Notes: generated by a model from the letters alone, not told the origin. Positions 35,402 through 44,151 are shown, numbered from the stretch's first letter. The stretch: 64,000 bases of DNA from Armatimonadaceae bacterium (GCA_030447685.1 JAUJOK010000014.1:9781-73780), one strand, 5' to 3'. Numbers and translations: made by a program.

Positions 35402-35722
35402 TCAGCCCCCGCGCTTCTGCCCCGCCACGCCCTGCTGCTCGGCAGCCGCCTGGCGAATATAGGGCAATATCATGTGCATCAGTATCTGTCCACAGATGAC
35501 CCCACCGATGCCGCCGCCAAGGAAAGCGCCGACCTGCGAAAAGCCGTGCGCCGCACCGATGCTCACGCCGGTTCCGCCACAAATACCAGCGAATGCAATG
35601 CCAAGCCATGCCTGCCAATGCCGATACGCCTTCGGATAACTCAGGCGCCAGATACGGCCCCTTTCCTTGCGGGACAAAGGCGCAAGTTCCGGAATGGCTC
35701 GGAGGGTCCAATAGATCGGCAT
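35402..35722 (-). CDS. small membrane protein, unknown
   Basis: 106 residues. AGGAG lies 7 nt before the ATG. A basic N-terminus (SRKERGRIWRLSYPKAYRHW) is followed by two hydrophobic Gly-rich segments (GIAFAGICGGTGVSIGAA and VGAFLGGGIGGVICGQILMH), typical of a small two-helix membrane protein. The C-terminal tail is Gln/Gly-rich. It lies between nadK and recN on the same strand, 24 bp after nadK. No family recognised. Confidence 0.65.
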   Translation of the reverse strand: MPIYWTLRAIPELAPLSRKERGRIWRLSYPKAYRHWQAWLGIAFAGICGGTGVSIGAAHGFSQVGAFLGGGIGGVICGQILMHMILPYIRQAAAEQQGVAGQKRGG

Positions 35723-35746
35723 GGAAGGATCTCCTCGGAAGCTCTG

Positions 35747-36613
35747 TCAGGACTGAAGGCGCTCGCCGTAGCGCCAGCGCGCGCGTATCTTATGATAAAA
35801 GTTAGGGCCGCCGACGGTGAGCAGGCGGACGTTGTAGGGAGCGCGGCGCACTTCGACACTGTCTCCGGCGTGCAGGGAAACCTCTACCTGACCGTCTACC
35901 GTCGCAATGACATTATCCCGCTCGACAGCGGAAACCAATGTCAAAGAAACCGTTTCGGTATCGGGGACGATAAGCGAGCGGGCGTTGAGCGTGTGCGGGC
36001 ATACCGGGGTGATGAGCAGCACGGGCGCGGACGGCTGGACGAGCGGGCCGCCCGCCGACAGCGAGTAGCCGGTGGAACCGGTGGGCGAAGCGACGATTAC
36101 GCCGTCCGCGGCGTAGGTGGCGACTTCATCCGAACCGATAGCAGTTCGGACATGAACCATGCGGGCAGCGCCGGACTTGACAACGACATCATTCAGGCCC
36201 AGCGGCAGCTCTTCCCGCCCGTTTTCTCGGCGCACCGCGCAAGACAGCATCATTCGCTCGTCTATGCCTGCCTCGCCTGCAATGACTCGCAGGGTAGCCG
36301 ACATCAGGTCATCCGGGAGCGCCTCAGCTATGAAGCCGAACCGGCCCAGATGAATGCCGAGGATAGGGGTACCGCAGGGGGCCAGAGTGCGAGCGGCGGC
36401 AAGCAGCGTGCCGTCACCACCGAGCACCACGGCAAAATCCGACGCGGCAATCTCGGCCTGATCGGCGCGGCAGCCGAGTTCGCCAATCCGCTCCGCCGTG
36501 GAGGGCGCGGCGCGCACGGCGACGCCTTGCTCCAGAAGCGCCCGCGTCAGCCGCTCCGCCGCTGCAACCGCTTCCGGCTTGTCCTCGTTTATCAGCAGTC
36601 CAACGGTCGGCAT
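35747..36613 (-). CDS. nadK: NAD kinase
   Basis: 288 residues. Makes NADP from NAD and ATP or polyphosphate. Motifs: VVLGGDGTLLAAAR (the GGDGT phosphate site), GLNDVVV, DGVIVASPTGSTGYSLSAGGP and the C-terminal DGQ (ATVDGQVEVSLHAGD). N-terminus PTVGLLINEDKPEA is typical of the family. It is followed by a small membrane gene and recN, and preceded by the TPR gene 55 bp away. Confidence 0.95.
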   Translation of the reverse strand: MPTVGLLINEDKPEAVAAAERLTRALLEQGVAVRAAPSTAERIGELGCRADQAEIAASDFAVVLGGDGTLLAAARTLAPCGTPILGIHLGRFGFIAEALPDDLMSATLRVIAGEAGIDERMMLSCAVRRENGREELPLGLNDVVVKSGAARMVHVRTAIGSDEVATYAADGVIVASPTGSTGYSLSAGGPLVQPSAPVLLITPVCPHTLNARSLIVPDTETVSLTLVSAVERDNVIATVDGQVEVSLHAGDSVEVRRAPYNVRLLTVGGPNFYHKIRARWRYGERLQS

Positions 36614-36667
36614 GAGGGAGGGATTTGAGAGGGAGAAAAGAGTTATCTCCTCTCCCCCACCGTCTTA

Positions 36668-38353
36668 CTAATAACGCGCTCGCTGTCCCCGGAAGCGGGC
36701 AAGGTTGCTCCGGGCGTCGGCCAGGTTAGGGTTGATGGCGAGCGCCCTGCGGTACTGGGCGATTGCCAGTGAGAGCTGAGCGCGCCATTCGTAGACGACA
36801 CCGAGATTGTTGTGGGCGTAGGCGTTTTTGGGATCAAGCCGGATGGCCCGCTTAAACGCCGCTGCCGCCGCATCGTAGTTCTTCGTCCGCTGGTATGCCA
36901 GCCCCAGAGCGTTCTGCGCTTCGGACGAGCGCGGGCGCAGGTTCGCCGCCGCCTGGTACAGGCGGATGGCTTCGGCACTCTGGCCCCGGCCCAGCAGATA
37001 GCCCGCGAGCAATGCGCGGGACTCGTAGTCCTTCGGGTCGAGGCGGGCTGCCCTGCGCCATGCGGTCGCCGCACCGGCTTTGTCACCCGCCCGGCTCGCT
37101 GCCGCTGCCAGGTTGCGGAACGCCAGCGGAAGCTGCGCGCGCAGGGGCGATTGCGGGTTGGCGGCAACGTCCGCCTCGGCCACGCGCACGGCGTTGCGGA
37201 AGTTGGCAACGGCTTCGGCGGCGCGCCCCTGGTTGAAGCGGATAAAGCCCAGGTTCAGATGCGCGCCGAAGAGATTCGGGTCGGCGGCGAGGGCCTGTTT
37301 ATAGGCGTCGGCGGCTTCGCTGAACCGTTTCACCTGGGCAAGCTGCACGCCCTGGTTGAAGCGCGCCACGGCTATAGAGGCGGGGTCGGGGGTGGTTCCC
37401 GCCGCCGCGAGGGCGGCGGCAGCATCGAACGCTTCGGCGGCTTCAGCCCGGCGACCCGTTCTTTGATAGGCGTTCCCCAGATTAATCAGCACCGCTTCCT
37501 GTTTCGGGTCCAGTTCTCGCGCCCTTTTCAGGGCCGTAATCGCCGCCGCGTAGTTCCTGCGCTCCAATTCCAGTTCGCCCAATGCCGCCTGTGAAGCCGC
37601 ATTGTCGGTATTAATGGCAATGCTCCTGCGATACGCCTCGGCGGCTTCCCCGGTTTTTCTCTGCTCCCGGAGTACGCTGCCCAGGTCGGCCCACAGGCGG
37701 GCGTCTTCTGGCTGACCGGCGGCCTCTCTCAAACGAATCGCTTCGCGATACGTCTCTTCCGCCTGGCCGTATTCTCGCTTACGCCGCAATGCCGACCCCA
37801 GGTTTATGCGCGCCTCCACGGACTGCGGCTGGTCCTCCGCCACTTTGCGGAAGAATGTAATCGCCCGATCCGCCGCCTGGTCTCCGGCCTCACCGGGCGC
37901 GTTTGCCAGCGTCAACAGCGCGCTGCCCAGGTTTGTTTGCGTTGCCGGGTCAGGGCGCAGGGTGAGCGACTTTTCCAGCAGCGTAATGGCGCGCTCGGTT
38001 TGCGTGGGATCCTGGGTCTCCCCTTTCAACAACAGGAAGCCCAGCCAGGAAAGCGCTATCGGGTCGTTCTCGTTGGCGGCGACAGCGGCTTCCAATTCCC
38101 GCGTCGCCGTCGGAATGTCACCGGCGTTAAACGCCGCGATCCCTCGGCCCAATGCGCTGTCGCGGGGAGCGGCAGCGGCGGCGGGCGTTTCCTGCGTGGG
38201 TGGTGGCGGCGCTTGCTGTGCGGGCGGCGTCGGCGTGGCGGGCGCGGGCGGCGTCGGCGGTGTGGCAGGCTCGGTTTCCTGCGCCCCGGCAGAAGACCCG
38301 GCGGACAAAAAGGCGACAAGTGCGGCAAAGGCCAGAAGACGATTTATTTGCAT
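36668..38353 (-). CDS. exported TPR-repeat protein
   Basis: 561 residues. Signal peptide MQINRLLAFAALVAFLSAGSSAGAQ, then a Pro/Ala-rich stretch (about 25-60) and some twelve tetratricopeptide repeats to the end (for example DSALGRGIAAFNAGDIPTAT, YGQAEETYREAIRLREA, AYAHNNLGVVYEWRAQLSLA). It should be a periplasmic or surface scaffold for protein complexes. It starts 5 bp after the sigma-factor gene, so expression with that sigma factor is likely. No catalytic domain. Confidence 0.88.
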   Translation of the reverse strand: MQINRLLAFAALVAFLSAGSSAGAQETEPATPPTPPAPATPTPPAQQAPPPPTQETPAAAAAPRDSALGRGIAAFNAGDIPTATRELEAAVAANENDPIALSWLGFLLLKGETQDPTQTERAITLLEKSLTLRPDPATQTNLGSALLTLANAPGEAGDQAADRAITFFRKVAEDQPQSVEARINLGSALRRKREYGQAEETYREAIRLREAAGQPEDARLWADLGSVLREQRKTGEAAEAYRRSIAINTDNAASQAALGELELERRNYAAAITALKRARELDPKQEAVLINLGNAYQRTGRRAEAAEAFDAAAALAAAGTTPDPASIAVARFNQGVQLAQVKRFSEAADAYKQALAADPNLFGAHLNLGFIRFNQGRAAEAVANFRNAVRVAEADVAANPQSPLRAQLPLAFRNLAAAASRAGDKAGAATAWRRAARLDPKDYESRALLAGYLLGRGQSAEAIRLYQAAANLRPRSSEAQNALGLAYQRTKNYDAAAAAFKRAIRLDPKNAYAHNNLGVVYEWRAQLSLAIAQYRRALAINPNLADARSNLARFRGQRARY

Positions 38354-38358
38354 GGTAA

Positions 38359-39132
38359 TTAGTTCCGGAAAAGTTCCTGATCGCGACCAAGATAACCCCG
38401 CATGCGCAGCACCGCCTGCGTATGCAATTGATAAACCCGCGATTCCGATACCGTCAGCACCTTGCCGATCTCCTTGAAGGTCAGTCCTTCGTAGTAGTAC
38501 AACGCGATCACCAGACGCTCGCGCTCGGGAAGGCGGTCGATGGCCTTACCCAGTTGGCGGATCCGTTCGCGTATTTCGGCGTCACCGGCGGTGTTCGCAG
38601 CATCGTCGGGAAGCACATCGGAAAGGTGCAGGTTTTCCGATCCCTCGCCGCCCAGAAGCAGGTCATCCAGCGAAAGAACACTGGTGCGGCCCGTGTCCGA
38701 CATGAGCTTCGCCAGATCGTCCTGGGAGATGCCCAGGTGGCCGGCGACCTGCTCTTCGCTGGCGGGAGCGCCCGTTGTGGATTCGATATGCGAAAACGTA
38801 CGCTCCAGAGTTTTAGCGCGCTCGCGCACCGACCGGGGCACCCAGTCTTCTTCACGCAGCGATTCCAGGATCGCGCCGCGAATCAGCGCGATAGCATAGG
38901 TTTCGAACTTGACTTGACGCCCCGGATCGAATTGATCCACGGCTTTGATCAGTCCCATGGAACCCGCCGTGTACAGGTCTTCGCGCTCCAGATTCGGGGG
39001 AAGGTTCGCCACGACACGACCGGCGGTTATTTTGACAAGATAGGCGTAGTTGTCAATGATAGACTCACGAGCCTTCTGGTCATTATTTTTTTTAAAGCGC
39101 CGCCAGGCGTCTTCCATGGTTCGAAGGGGCAT
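38359..39132 (-). CDS. FliA/WhiG-type RNA polymerase sigma factor
   Basis: 257 residues. Regions 2 (about 20-95: LVKITAGRVVANLPPNLERE, GLIKAVDQFDPGR, KFETYAIALIRGAI), 3 (about 100-165, LERTFSHIESTTG) and 4 (about 190-250: LPERERLVIALYYYEGLTFK, EIGKVLTVSESRVYQLH). The GAILESLREEDWVPRSVR stretch is the hallmark of the FliA/WhiG/SigF group, which serves flagella, development or stress. No flagellar genes lie nearby. It is the first of a compact run with the TPR gene. Confidence 0.93.
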   Translation of the reverse strand: MPLRTMEDAWRRFKKNNDQKARESIIDNYAYLVKITAGRVVANLPPNLEREDLYTAGSMGLIKAVDQFDPGRQVKFETYAIALIRGAILESLREEDWVPRSVRERAKTLERTFSHIESTTGAPASEEQVAGHLGISQDDLAKLMSDTGRTSVLSLDDLLLGGEGSENLHLSDVLPDDAANTAGDAEIRERIRQLGKAIDRLPERERLVIALYYYEGLTFKEIGKVLTVSESRVYQLHTQAVLRMRGYLGRDQELFRN

Positions 39133-39149
39133 ACGTCGGCTTTCGTGTG

Positions 39150-39485
39150 TTACTCATCCGCCTTGTCATCCCGCAGCAGGTCCGCAATCGGGGTGCCCGG
39201 GGTGATCACGTTCACGTTTTTGCCCGTAACGGGCGCATCGGAAACCGTTGTGGAAGCAGCAGCATCCTCGTCTCCGGCAATCGGCTTCCCATCTGCGGCA
39301 GCGCTCAAATGCGGCAATATCACCCGGCGCACCACGAGGCCCGCCAGAAGCAGCACGACAAAGGTGATGCCGATACGCTGCGCCGACTCCCAAAGGTCGA
39401 AGCCGTTCCACAAACAGACCGTGCCGACCAGAACGGCTACCACCGCGGCAAGACGTAGCGGCAGTGTGTCCACAAAGTCGCGCAT
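39150..39485 (-). CDS. small membrane protein, unknown
   Basis: 111 residues. Two hydrophobic segments (about 11-28 and 38-58, ITFVVLLLAGLVVRRVILPH), then an acidic tail (about 70-111). It may act with the sigma-factor gene that starts 17 bp downstream on the same strand, for example as a membrane-bound regulator, but that is only inference. Its start has no ribosome site and is close to a -10 box. Confidence 0.6.
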   Translation of the reverse strand: MRDFVDTLPLRLAAVVAVLVGTVCLWNGFDLWESAQRIGITFVVLLLAGLVVRRVILPHLSAAADGKPIAGDEDAAASTTVSDAPVTGKNVNVITPGTPIADLLRDDKADE

Positions 39486-39497
39486 CAGCGTTGCCCC

Positions 39498-39503
39498 ATT
39501 ATA
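39498..39503 (-). promoter_or_regulatory. extended -10 box of the small membrane/sigma-factor operon
   Basis: Minus strand TGCTATAAT (extended -10) with the start codon 12 nt downstream. The transcript leader would be about 5-7 nt without a Shine-Dalgarno site. No -35 match. Confidence 0.5.
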
Positions 39504-39754
39504 GCACAGCGGTACAATAAAAGAGAAGAAGAGTTAACGCCTTTGACGTCGCCCTTCCAAAAACCAGCAGTTATCCGCGCAAGGGTTCCCGGCGGGAACT
39601 TCTTTACCTAAAACCTGGTATTTTATAGTGATTAAATAGGCTGGGATAGGGGAAGAATAGAACAGCGCACCAAGTGGAGACGCGGGTGTTCGCTGCGCTT
39701 ATATCGTATACCCGCCCAAAAGCTTCACAGAATCATGAGGAGGTTTGCAAAACC

Positions 39755-40117
39755 ATGTATCGAAAATTCACCGCTCTACTGGCGGCTGGTCTGTCGGTAG
39801 CGATGACGCTGGCCTTGGCAGGCCCTGCGGCGGCGCAGGCCCGCCAGAGGGACAAGAACAACATGCGGAACCTGGGTATCGGCCTGGGCGCTGCTGCCGT
39901 TCACCAGGCGATCAAGGGCAAAAAGACCAACGCGATCATTCTGGGTGCGGGCGCGGCCTATTCCGCGAAGAAGTACGAGGATCAGCGCAAGGCGCAGAAC
40001 CGCGATAACCGCAACCGTATTTCACGCGTCTACCGGTATCGCAATGGCCGCCGGGTCGGCTATTACAAGTACATCAATGGCCGCAAGGTCGGTTACTACC
40101 GGGTGTCCAACCGCTAA
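39755..40117 (+). CDS. small basic secreted protein with YY repeats
   Basis: 120 residues. A strong ribosome site (GAGGAGG) precedes ATG 39755. Signal peptide MYRKFTALLAAGLSVAMTLA with a PAAAQA cleavage site. The mature part is very basic; residues 40-75 are Gly/Ala-rich and possibly membrane-interacting (LGIGLGAAAVHQAIKGKK, AIILGAGAAYSAKKY). The C-terminus holds two copies of a short repeat (GRRVGYYKYIN and GRKVGYYRVSN). It ends in a strong terminator. No family recognised. Confidence 0.72.
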   Translation: MYRKFTALLAAGLSVAMTLALAGPAAAQARQRDKNNMRNLGIGLGAAAVHQAIKGKKTNAIILGAGAAYSAKKYEDQRKAQNRDNRNRISRVYRYRNGRRVGYYKYINGRKVGYYRVSNR

Positions 40118-40127
40118 GCGCGTCTGT

Positions 40128-40171
40128 AAAAAAGACCGGAGCCTCTTGCAAGAGGCTCCGGTCTTTTTTTT
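40128..40171. terminator. perfect 21-bp intrinsic terminator, bidirectional
   Basis: A perfect palindrome from 40128 to 40169 (arms of 21 bp, including A6 and T6 runs) centred on TTGCAA. It is the strongest terminator in the window. Confidence 0.95.
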
Positions 40172-40215
40172 CGATTCCGGAGTCAGCGACGCCCCGGGTT
40201 TCGCAGACTCCTGCC

Positions 40216-40570
40216 CTACTCCTTCTTGAACAGAAAGCGGGCGAAAAAGGGTCGGTTAGCGGCAACGATACGATAGCCCAACTCCACAGCCCAGATAAAG
40301 GGCGGCAGCGCCAGAATCCGCGCCGGGATCCGCCAGCCGATCTGCTCCAGGAGGAACAGCGACGCCCGCCCGGCGCGTAGGATCTCCCCTTCCATCGTCA
40401 CCACATGAACGGCTTTCTTACAGGCGGCGAACAGTTCCGGCGTCATCGGCGGCGAAGGGGCCTCTTGATAGGCGACGAAGCGCAGACTGCCATAAACATC
40501 TTTCCGCCTGACCCAGGCGGTCGCGCGCCGTCAGAATCCTCACCCGCCGTCCCAGAGAACCCAGTGCCTG
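40216..40570 (-). pseudogene. DCC-family (DUF393) thiol-disulfide protein remnant
   Basis: The C-terminal 76 residues are intact from an internal ATG (TPELFAACKKAVHVVTMEGE, LFLLEQIGWRIPARILALPP, GYRIVAANRPFFARFLFKK), which is the usual end of DUF393 proteins. Upstream (RVRILTARDRLGQAE, then RFVAYQEAP in another frame) parts of the N-terminal half can be read, but frames are broken and the DxxCxxC active site that defines the family is missing. I read it as a decayed gene. Confidence 0.6.
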
Positions 40571-40597
40571 CCATCCAATAGCGTTATAACCCCGGCG

Positions 40598-41434
40598 CTA
40601 TCGGGTCCGCTGGTACAGCAGCGGGTTCAGGTCGCTCACCGCAGGCTCTCCCGGCTGTACGCCGGGGTGCCAGACGCGCAGATCGGTGAGGCGGTTCTCG
40701 TTGTCCGGGTTTTGCAGGATACGGGTGCCATCGGCGTAGTAGATAATCGTCATCACCTCGCGGGTCTGGTCAGTGTCGTTGCCGGGCGCCCAGTGCAGCG
40801 TCCAGCCGCTATGGAACGTCGCGTCGCCCGCCTTCATCGCCGTGTTCACCTGCGGATAGCCGCGCTCCTTGACGAAATCGTCATACCGATCCTGCGACTC
40901 ATCGGAGATAGCCATGTGCCCCAGAAAGCCGCCCGTGTGCGAGCCGCTGGCGAATGTGACCGGCCCCATAGTGACGGAGACATCCACGAGCGGCATCCAG
41001 AGCGTAATGGTGTTGTCGGTGTCGAGCGGCCAGTAGAACTGATCCTGATGCCAGGGCGTGTGCCCCCCGTGCGCCTCTTTATACAGCGCCTGATCGTGAT
41101 ACAGGCGCACGCCATCCACCCCCATCAGATCGGCGGCGACCTGAGCGAAGCGGCGGGCAAGAACGAATCGAGCAACATTCTCGTCCCGCTTCCATAGGTT
41201 CGTGATCTGCAAAAACGCCTTGCCGTAGGTGTTGCGCTCATGGAGCGGCTTGTAGTGGCGCGATCCCTCTTCGACGACCCGGCTGATGTGCGGGCGGTAC
41301 GCGGCAACTTCATCGGCAGAGGCCAGATTTCGAATGACGATATGGCCGTCGCGCTGATACTGCGCCCGCTGCTCTTCGCTTATCGGGTAGGCTTCGGACA
41401 GGTCCGGCAGGGCGGACAGGGTCGGTGTCGCCAT
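40598..41434 (-). CDS. phytanoyl-CoA dioxygenase-family protein
   Basis: 278 residues from ATG 41434, chosen because AAGGAG lies 8 nt ahead; the open frame starts earlier. Fe(II)/2-oxoglutarate-dependent oxygenase: iron ligands His and Asp in TPWHQDQFYWPL, distal His in HSGWTLHWAPGN, 2-oxoglutarate Arg probably in TREVMTIIYYAD. The N-terminus YQRDGHIVIRNLASADEV is standard for the PhyH family. The substrate is unknown; members hydroxylate ectoine, lipids and secondary metabolites. Confidence 0.92.
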   Translation of the reverse strand: MATPTLSALPDLSEAYPISEEQRAQYQRDGHIVIRNLASADEVAAYRPHISRVVEEGSRHYKPLHERNTYGKAFLQITNLWKRDENVARFVLARRFAQVAADLMGVDGVRLYHDQALYKEAHGGHTPWHQDQFYWPLDTDNTITLWMPLVDVSVTMGPVTFASGSHTGGFLGHMAISDESQDRYDDFVKERGYPQVNTAMKAGDATFHSGWTLHWAPGNDTDQTREVMTIIYYADGTRILQNPDNENRLTDLRVWHPGVQPGEPAVSDLNPLLYQRTR

Positions 41435-41581
41435 CGTCACACTCCTTGTATCGGGTAGGATATAGCCGATAATTCGGCGCGGCGGAGCGCGTACCTGCGT
41501 GGAGTCGGGAGCGAGCGGGTGCAACCGGAAGACATCGGCGCGTGTCAGACACAAAGAACGCTTTTAAGGATACCAACGCAC

Positions 41582-42238
41582 ATGGAGTGGATGGAACCGG
41601 ATTGGGAAGAGCTGGATAAGAAGGCGGACGGCATCGTAGCGCGTTACGCTCTGGTTTCCGGCGCGTGGAACGTGCTGCCGCCACCGCTGGACATGATGGG
41701 AGTGGCGGCGACATTCAGCAAAATGGTGACCGAGCTTGCGGGCGTGTATCAGGTTATCGTCTCGTCCTCACGGGCGCGGCAGATGGGCTGGGCCATTGCC
41801 AGTACCACGGCTTCCGTGCTCGGAATCGCCTTTGCCGGTTCGCGTCTGGTGCGCCTGATTCCCGGCGGTGGCTGGGTGGCGTCGCTCGTTTTGCAGGCCC
41901 CGCTGGTGGGCGCGGTCGCCTGGGCCGCCGGGGACGCGCTCAAGGACTATTTCAAGCAGACGCGGCGCGGCGTGGAGCCGGGAATCAACTCCCTGCGTGA
42001 TTCGTTCAGCAAGACACTGCATATCAAGCTGCGAGGGGCGAAGGAGGCGGAAAAGAACGGAGCAGCAGCAGCATCGCCGGACAAGAACGGTGCGTCCTCC
42101 GCCGCCGCCGCTGCGCCGCAGCCGACCGTAAGCAGCGCCGTCGAAAAGATCGCCGGACTGCACGAACTTTTGCGTCAGGGCGCAATCACCCAGGAAGAGT
42201 TCGACGCGAAAAAGGCCGAACTGCTTTCGCAGATGTAA
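41582..42238 (+). CDS. DUF697-like membrane protein with SHOCT tail
   Basis: 218 residues from ATG 41582. Residues about 20-125 resemble DUF697 (VLPPPLDMMGVAATFSKMVT, ASTTASVLGIAFAGSRLV, a Gly-rich membrane pair), a domain found next to small GTPases. A charged Ala-rich linker follows. The last 30 residues are a SHOCT domain (KIAGLHELLRQGAITQEEFD), a short oligomerisation motif. AAGGA lies about 10 nt ahead. The partner is unknown. Confidence 0.72.
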   Translation: MEWMEPDWEELDKKADGIVARYALVSGAWNVLPPPLDMMGVAATFSKMVTELAGVYQVIVSSSRARQMGWAIASTTASVLGIAFAGSRLVRLIPGGGWVASLVLQAPLVGAVAWAAGDALKDYFKQTRRGVEPGINSLRDSFSKTLHIKLRGAKEAEKNGAAAASPDKNGASSAAAAAPQPTVSSAVEKIAGLHELLRQGAITQEEFDAKKAELLSQM

Positions 42239-42257
42239 CGGTTCCGGCGCTTCCCAG

Positions 42258-42303
42258 CAGACCAGGGACACCTTCTGATACATGGGAATATATCCCTGGT
42301 CTG
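42258..42303. repeat. 11-bp inverted repeat between DUF697 and PEP-CTERM genes
   Basis: Arms CAGACCAGGGA (42258-42268) and TCCCTGGTCTG (42293-42303) around 24 nt. The loop has a second GGGA that could pair with the same TCCC, so two structures compete. It is followed by TGTAAAAAT rather than a T-run. It may be an attenuator or a protein site. Confidence 0.4.
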
Positions 42304-42422
42304 TAAAAATACGGTATTTTCTCTTTTGCCGCGATAACAGGGAAGGAAATGGGCAGGAGTGTCGCGGAATATTCTTTCTGCCTCAACTAACCGGCATCTG
42401 CCCAAGAAGGATTTCACCCTGC

Positions 42423-43115
42423 ATGTTCCATCGTCTTTTCCTCCCAGCCGCCACTGCGCTGGCAGCAGCTTTCATCGCCTTCTCCGCGTGCTCCGCCGCA
42501 CAGGCGCAGATTACCTATGAGTACGCAGGGCCAACTATCGTGATCCCAACATCCCCAAACTCCGTTGGCACAGCCGATCCCTACCCGGCCAGAATCAGTG
42601 TGGGCGGGAATGGGGATCACCTCATCACGAATCTTACGGTAACGCTGACAAATCTGACCCACACCAATCCAAATGACCTGAACATCCTTCTGGTTAAGGC
42701 GGGCAGCAGCACCGCGAATACTCTTCTGATGTCGGACGCGGGCGGAACCGCGGATATTTCCAACGTGAACTTGACCTTCAGCGATGCCGGGTCACAGATG
42801 CTGCCGGATGAGACGCAGATTTCCTCCGGTACCTTCAAGCCGACGGACTACCAGGAAGACAGCGACGCTTTTCCGGCCCCAGCCCCCGGCGGGCCTTACA
42901 GCCTGTTTCTGTCCGCCTTTAACGGACAGCTTGCCGACGGCGACTACGACCTTTATATTTTAGACGATGCTTCTCTGGACACAGGCAGCCTGAGTCGCTT
43001 CAGTATAACCCTGACCACCGTCGTTCCCGAACCCGGCACGTTCGCGCTAATTGCCAGTGCCGTCGTTCCCGGCATAGCCGTCGTCCGCCGCCGCCGCTCT
43101 CGTCGCAAAAGCTGA
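42423..43115 (+). CDS. PEP-CTERM-anchored secreted protein
   Basis: 230 residues from ATG 42423. Signal peptide about 1-28 (cleavage after AQA). The body (LTNLTVTLTNLTHTNPNDLN, ILLVKAGSSTANTLL, YDLYILDDASLDTGSLSRFS) resembles the P-domain-like beta-sandwich of proprotein-convertase-type secreted proteins. It ends with the PEP-CTERM sorting signal: VPEPGTFALIA, hydrophobic helix, then RRRRSRRK. PEP-CTERM proteins are processed by exosortase and go to biofilm matrix or exopolysaccharide. This implies an exosortase elsewhere in the genome. Confidence 0.9.
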   Translation: MFHRLFLPAATALAAAFIAFSACSAAQAQITYEYAGPTIVIPTSPNSVGTADPYPARISVGGNGDHLITNLTVTLTNLTHTNPNDLNILLVKAGSSTANTLLMSDAGGTADISNVNLTFSDAGSQMLPDETQISSGTFKPTDYQEDSDAFPAPAPGGPYSLFLSAFNGQLADGDYDLYILDDASLDTGSLSRFSITLTTVVPEPGTFALIASAVVPGIAVVRRRRSRRKS

Positions 43116-43130
43116 ATCTCCCCGCCTCGA

Positions 43131-43178
43131 AGCATAACCCCCCGGGGCGCGGACTGCGTGCGCCCCAGGGGTTATGCT
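43131..43178. terminator. long hairpin between convergent PEP-CTERM and arsS genes
   Basis: Arms AGCATAACCCCC-GGGGCGC (43131-43150) and GCGCCCC-GGGGTTATGCT (43160-43178), about 19 bp with one mismatch. It covers the arsS stop codon. Confidence 0.7.
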
Positions 43179-44149
43179 ACCACACCGCCGCAGGAAGAGC
43201 CTGCGCCTGCCGTGCAGCCCAGGCAGTGTTCGCCGGTGACGATAGCGCGGCGCGACAGCAGATAGAGATCGAAGTCCTTGATATGGCGCGGACTGCTCTG
43301 CTCCACCGGCATCTCCAGCATCTGATTGAAATCGCAGTCGTACAGCGTCCCCTCCCAGCCCACCGACACCAGTGAGCGGCACATCACGTTTACAGCGGCA
43401 GCGGGGTTGAAGGCGGCGGCCAGCTTGTCCAGGTAGCGCCCATAGTTGCCGGAACACTCGAGAAAATGGCGGAAGCGGGCAATGGGCATGTTGGTGATGG
43501 TAAAGAGGTTATTGAACACGATGCCGTAGCGTCTCCCCATCTCCGCTTTGTACTCGGCCTCGATAGCCGCCTGGGCGGGCGGCAGAAACGCGCCGGTGGG
43601 GTTATACACCAGGTTCAGGGCGAGGCCGGAGCCGGGCTGCCCGTAACCCAGGCGGTTCAGAAGCCGCAGCCCTTCGATGCTCTGATCGAAGACTCCCAAA
43701 CCCCGCTGCGCGTCCGTGCGCTGCGCCAGATAATAGGGAAGCGACGCCACGACCTCCACCCGATTCGCCGCCAGAAATTCGGCCAGATGTTCCCTGCCCG
43801 GCACAAACAGAATGGTCAGGTTGCACCGGTCGATGACGTGCCGCCCCAGCGCGCGCGCCTCTGTCACCAGATATTCGAAATGTGGGTTCAGCTCCGGGGC
43901 GCCGCCGGTAATATCGAGGGTAGCGATCTGCGGGCAGCGGCGCAGCGCGTCGATAACCAGTTCCGCCGTTTCGCGCGCCATCTCCTCAGTGCGGTTCGGC
44001 CCGGCTTCTACATGACAATGCTTGCACGCCTGGTTGCACCGCTTGCCGACATTGACCTGAAGCGTGTTTATCTCCGCCGCCCGCAGTGGAAACTGTCCCG
44101 CTGCGTCCAATTTGGCATCGAAAACCGGCAGCGCTATGGTAAGGGGCAA
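43172..44149 (-). CDS. arsS: arsenosugar biosynthesis radical SAM protein ArsS
   Basis: 325 residues. Radical SAM cluster motif CNQACKHC (Cys 38, 42, 45), the GGAPELNP motif, and the C-terminal Cys-rich end HCLGCTAGAGSSCGG that binds auxiliary Fe-S clusters. The sequence VNVGKRCNQACKHCHVEAGP is the family hallmark. ArsS attaches the adenosyl part to dimethylarsinous acid on the way to arsenosugars. It starts 2 bp after the AhpD-like gene. No arsM (arsenite methyltransferase) was seen next to it. Confidence 0.93.
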   Translation of the reverse strand: MPLTIALPVFDAKLDAAGQFPLRAAEINTLQVNVGKRCNQACKHCHVEAGPNRTEEMARETAELVIDALRRCPQIATLDITGGAPELNPHFEYLVTEARALGRHVIDRCNLTILFVPGREHLAEFLAANRVEVVASLPYYLAQRTDAQRGLGVFDQSIEGLRLLNRLGYGQPGSGLALNLVYNPTGAFLPPAQAAIEAEYKAEMGRRYGIVFNNLFTITNMPIARFRHFLECSGNYGRYLDKLAAAFNPAAAVNVMCRSLVSVGWEGTLYDCDFNQMLEMPVEQSSPRHIKDFDLYLLSRRAIVTGEHCLGCTAGAGSSCGGVVA

Positions 44150-44151
44150 CT

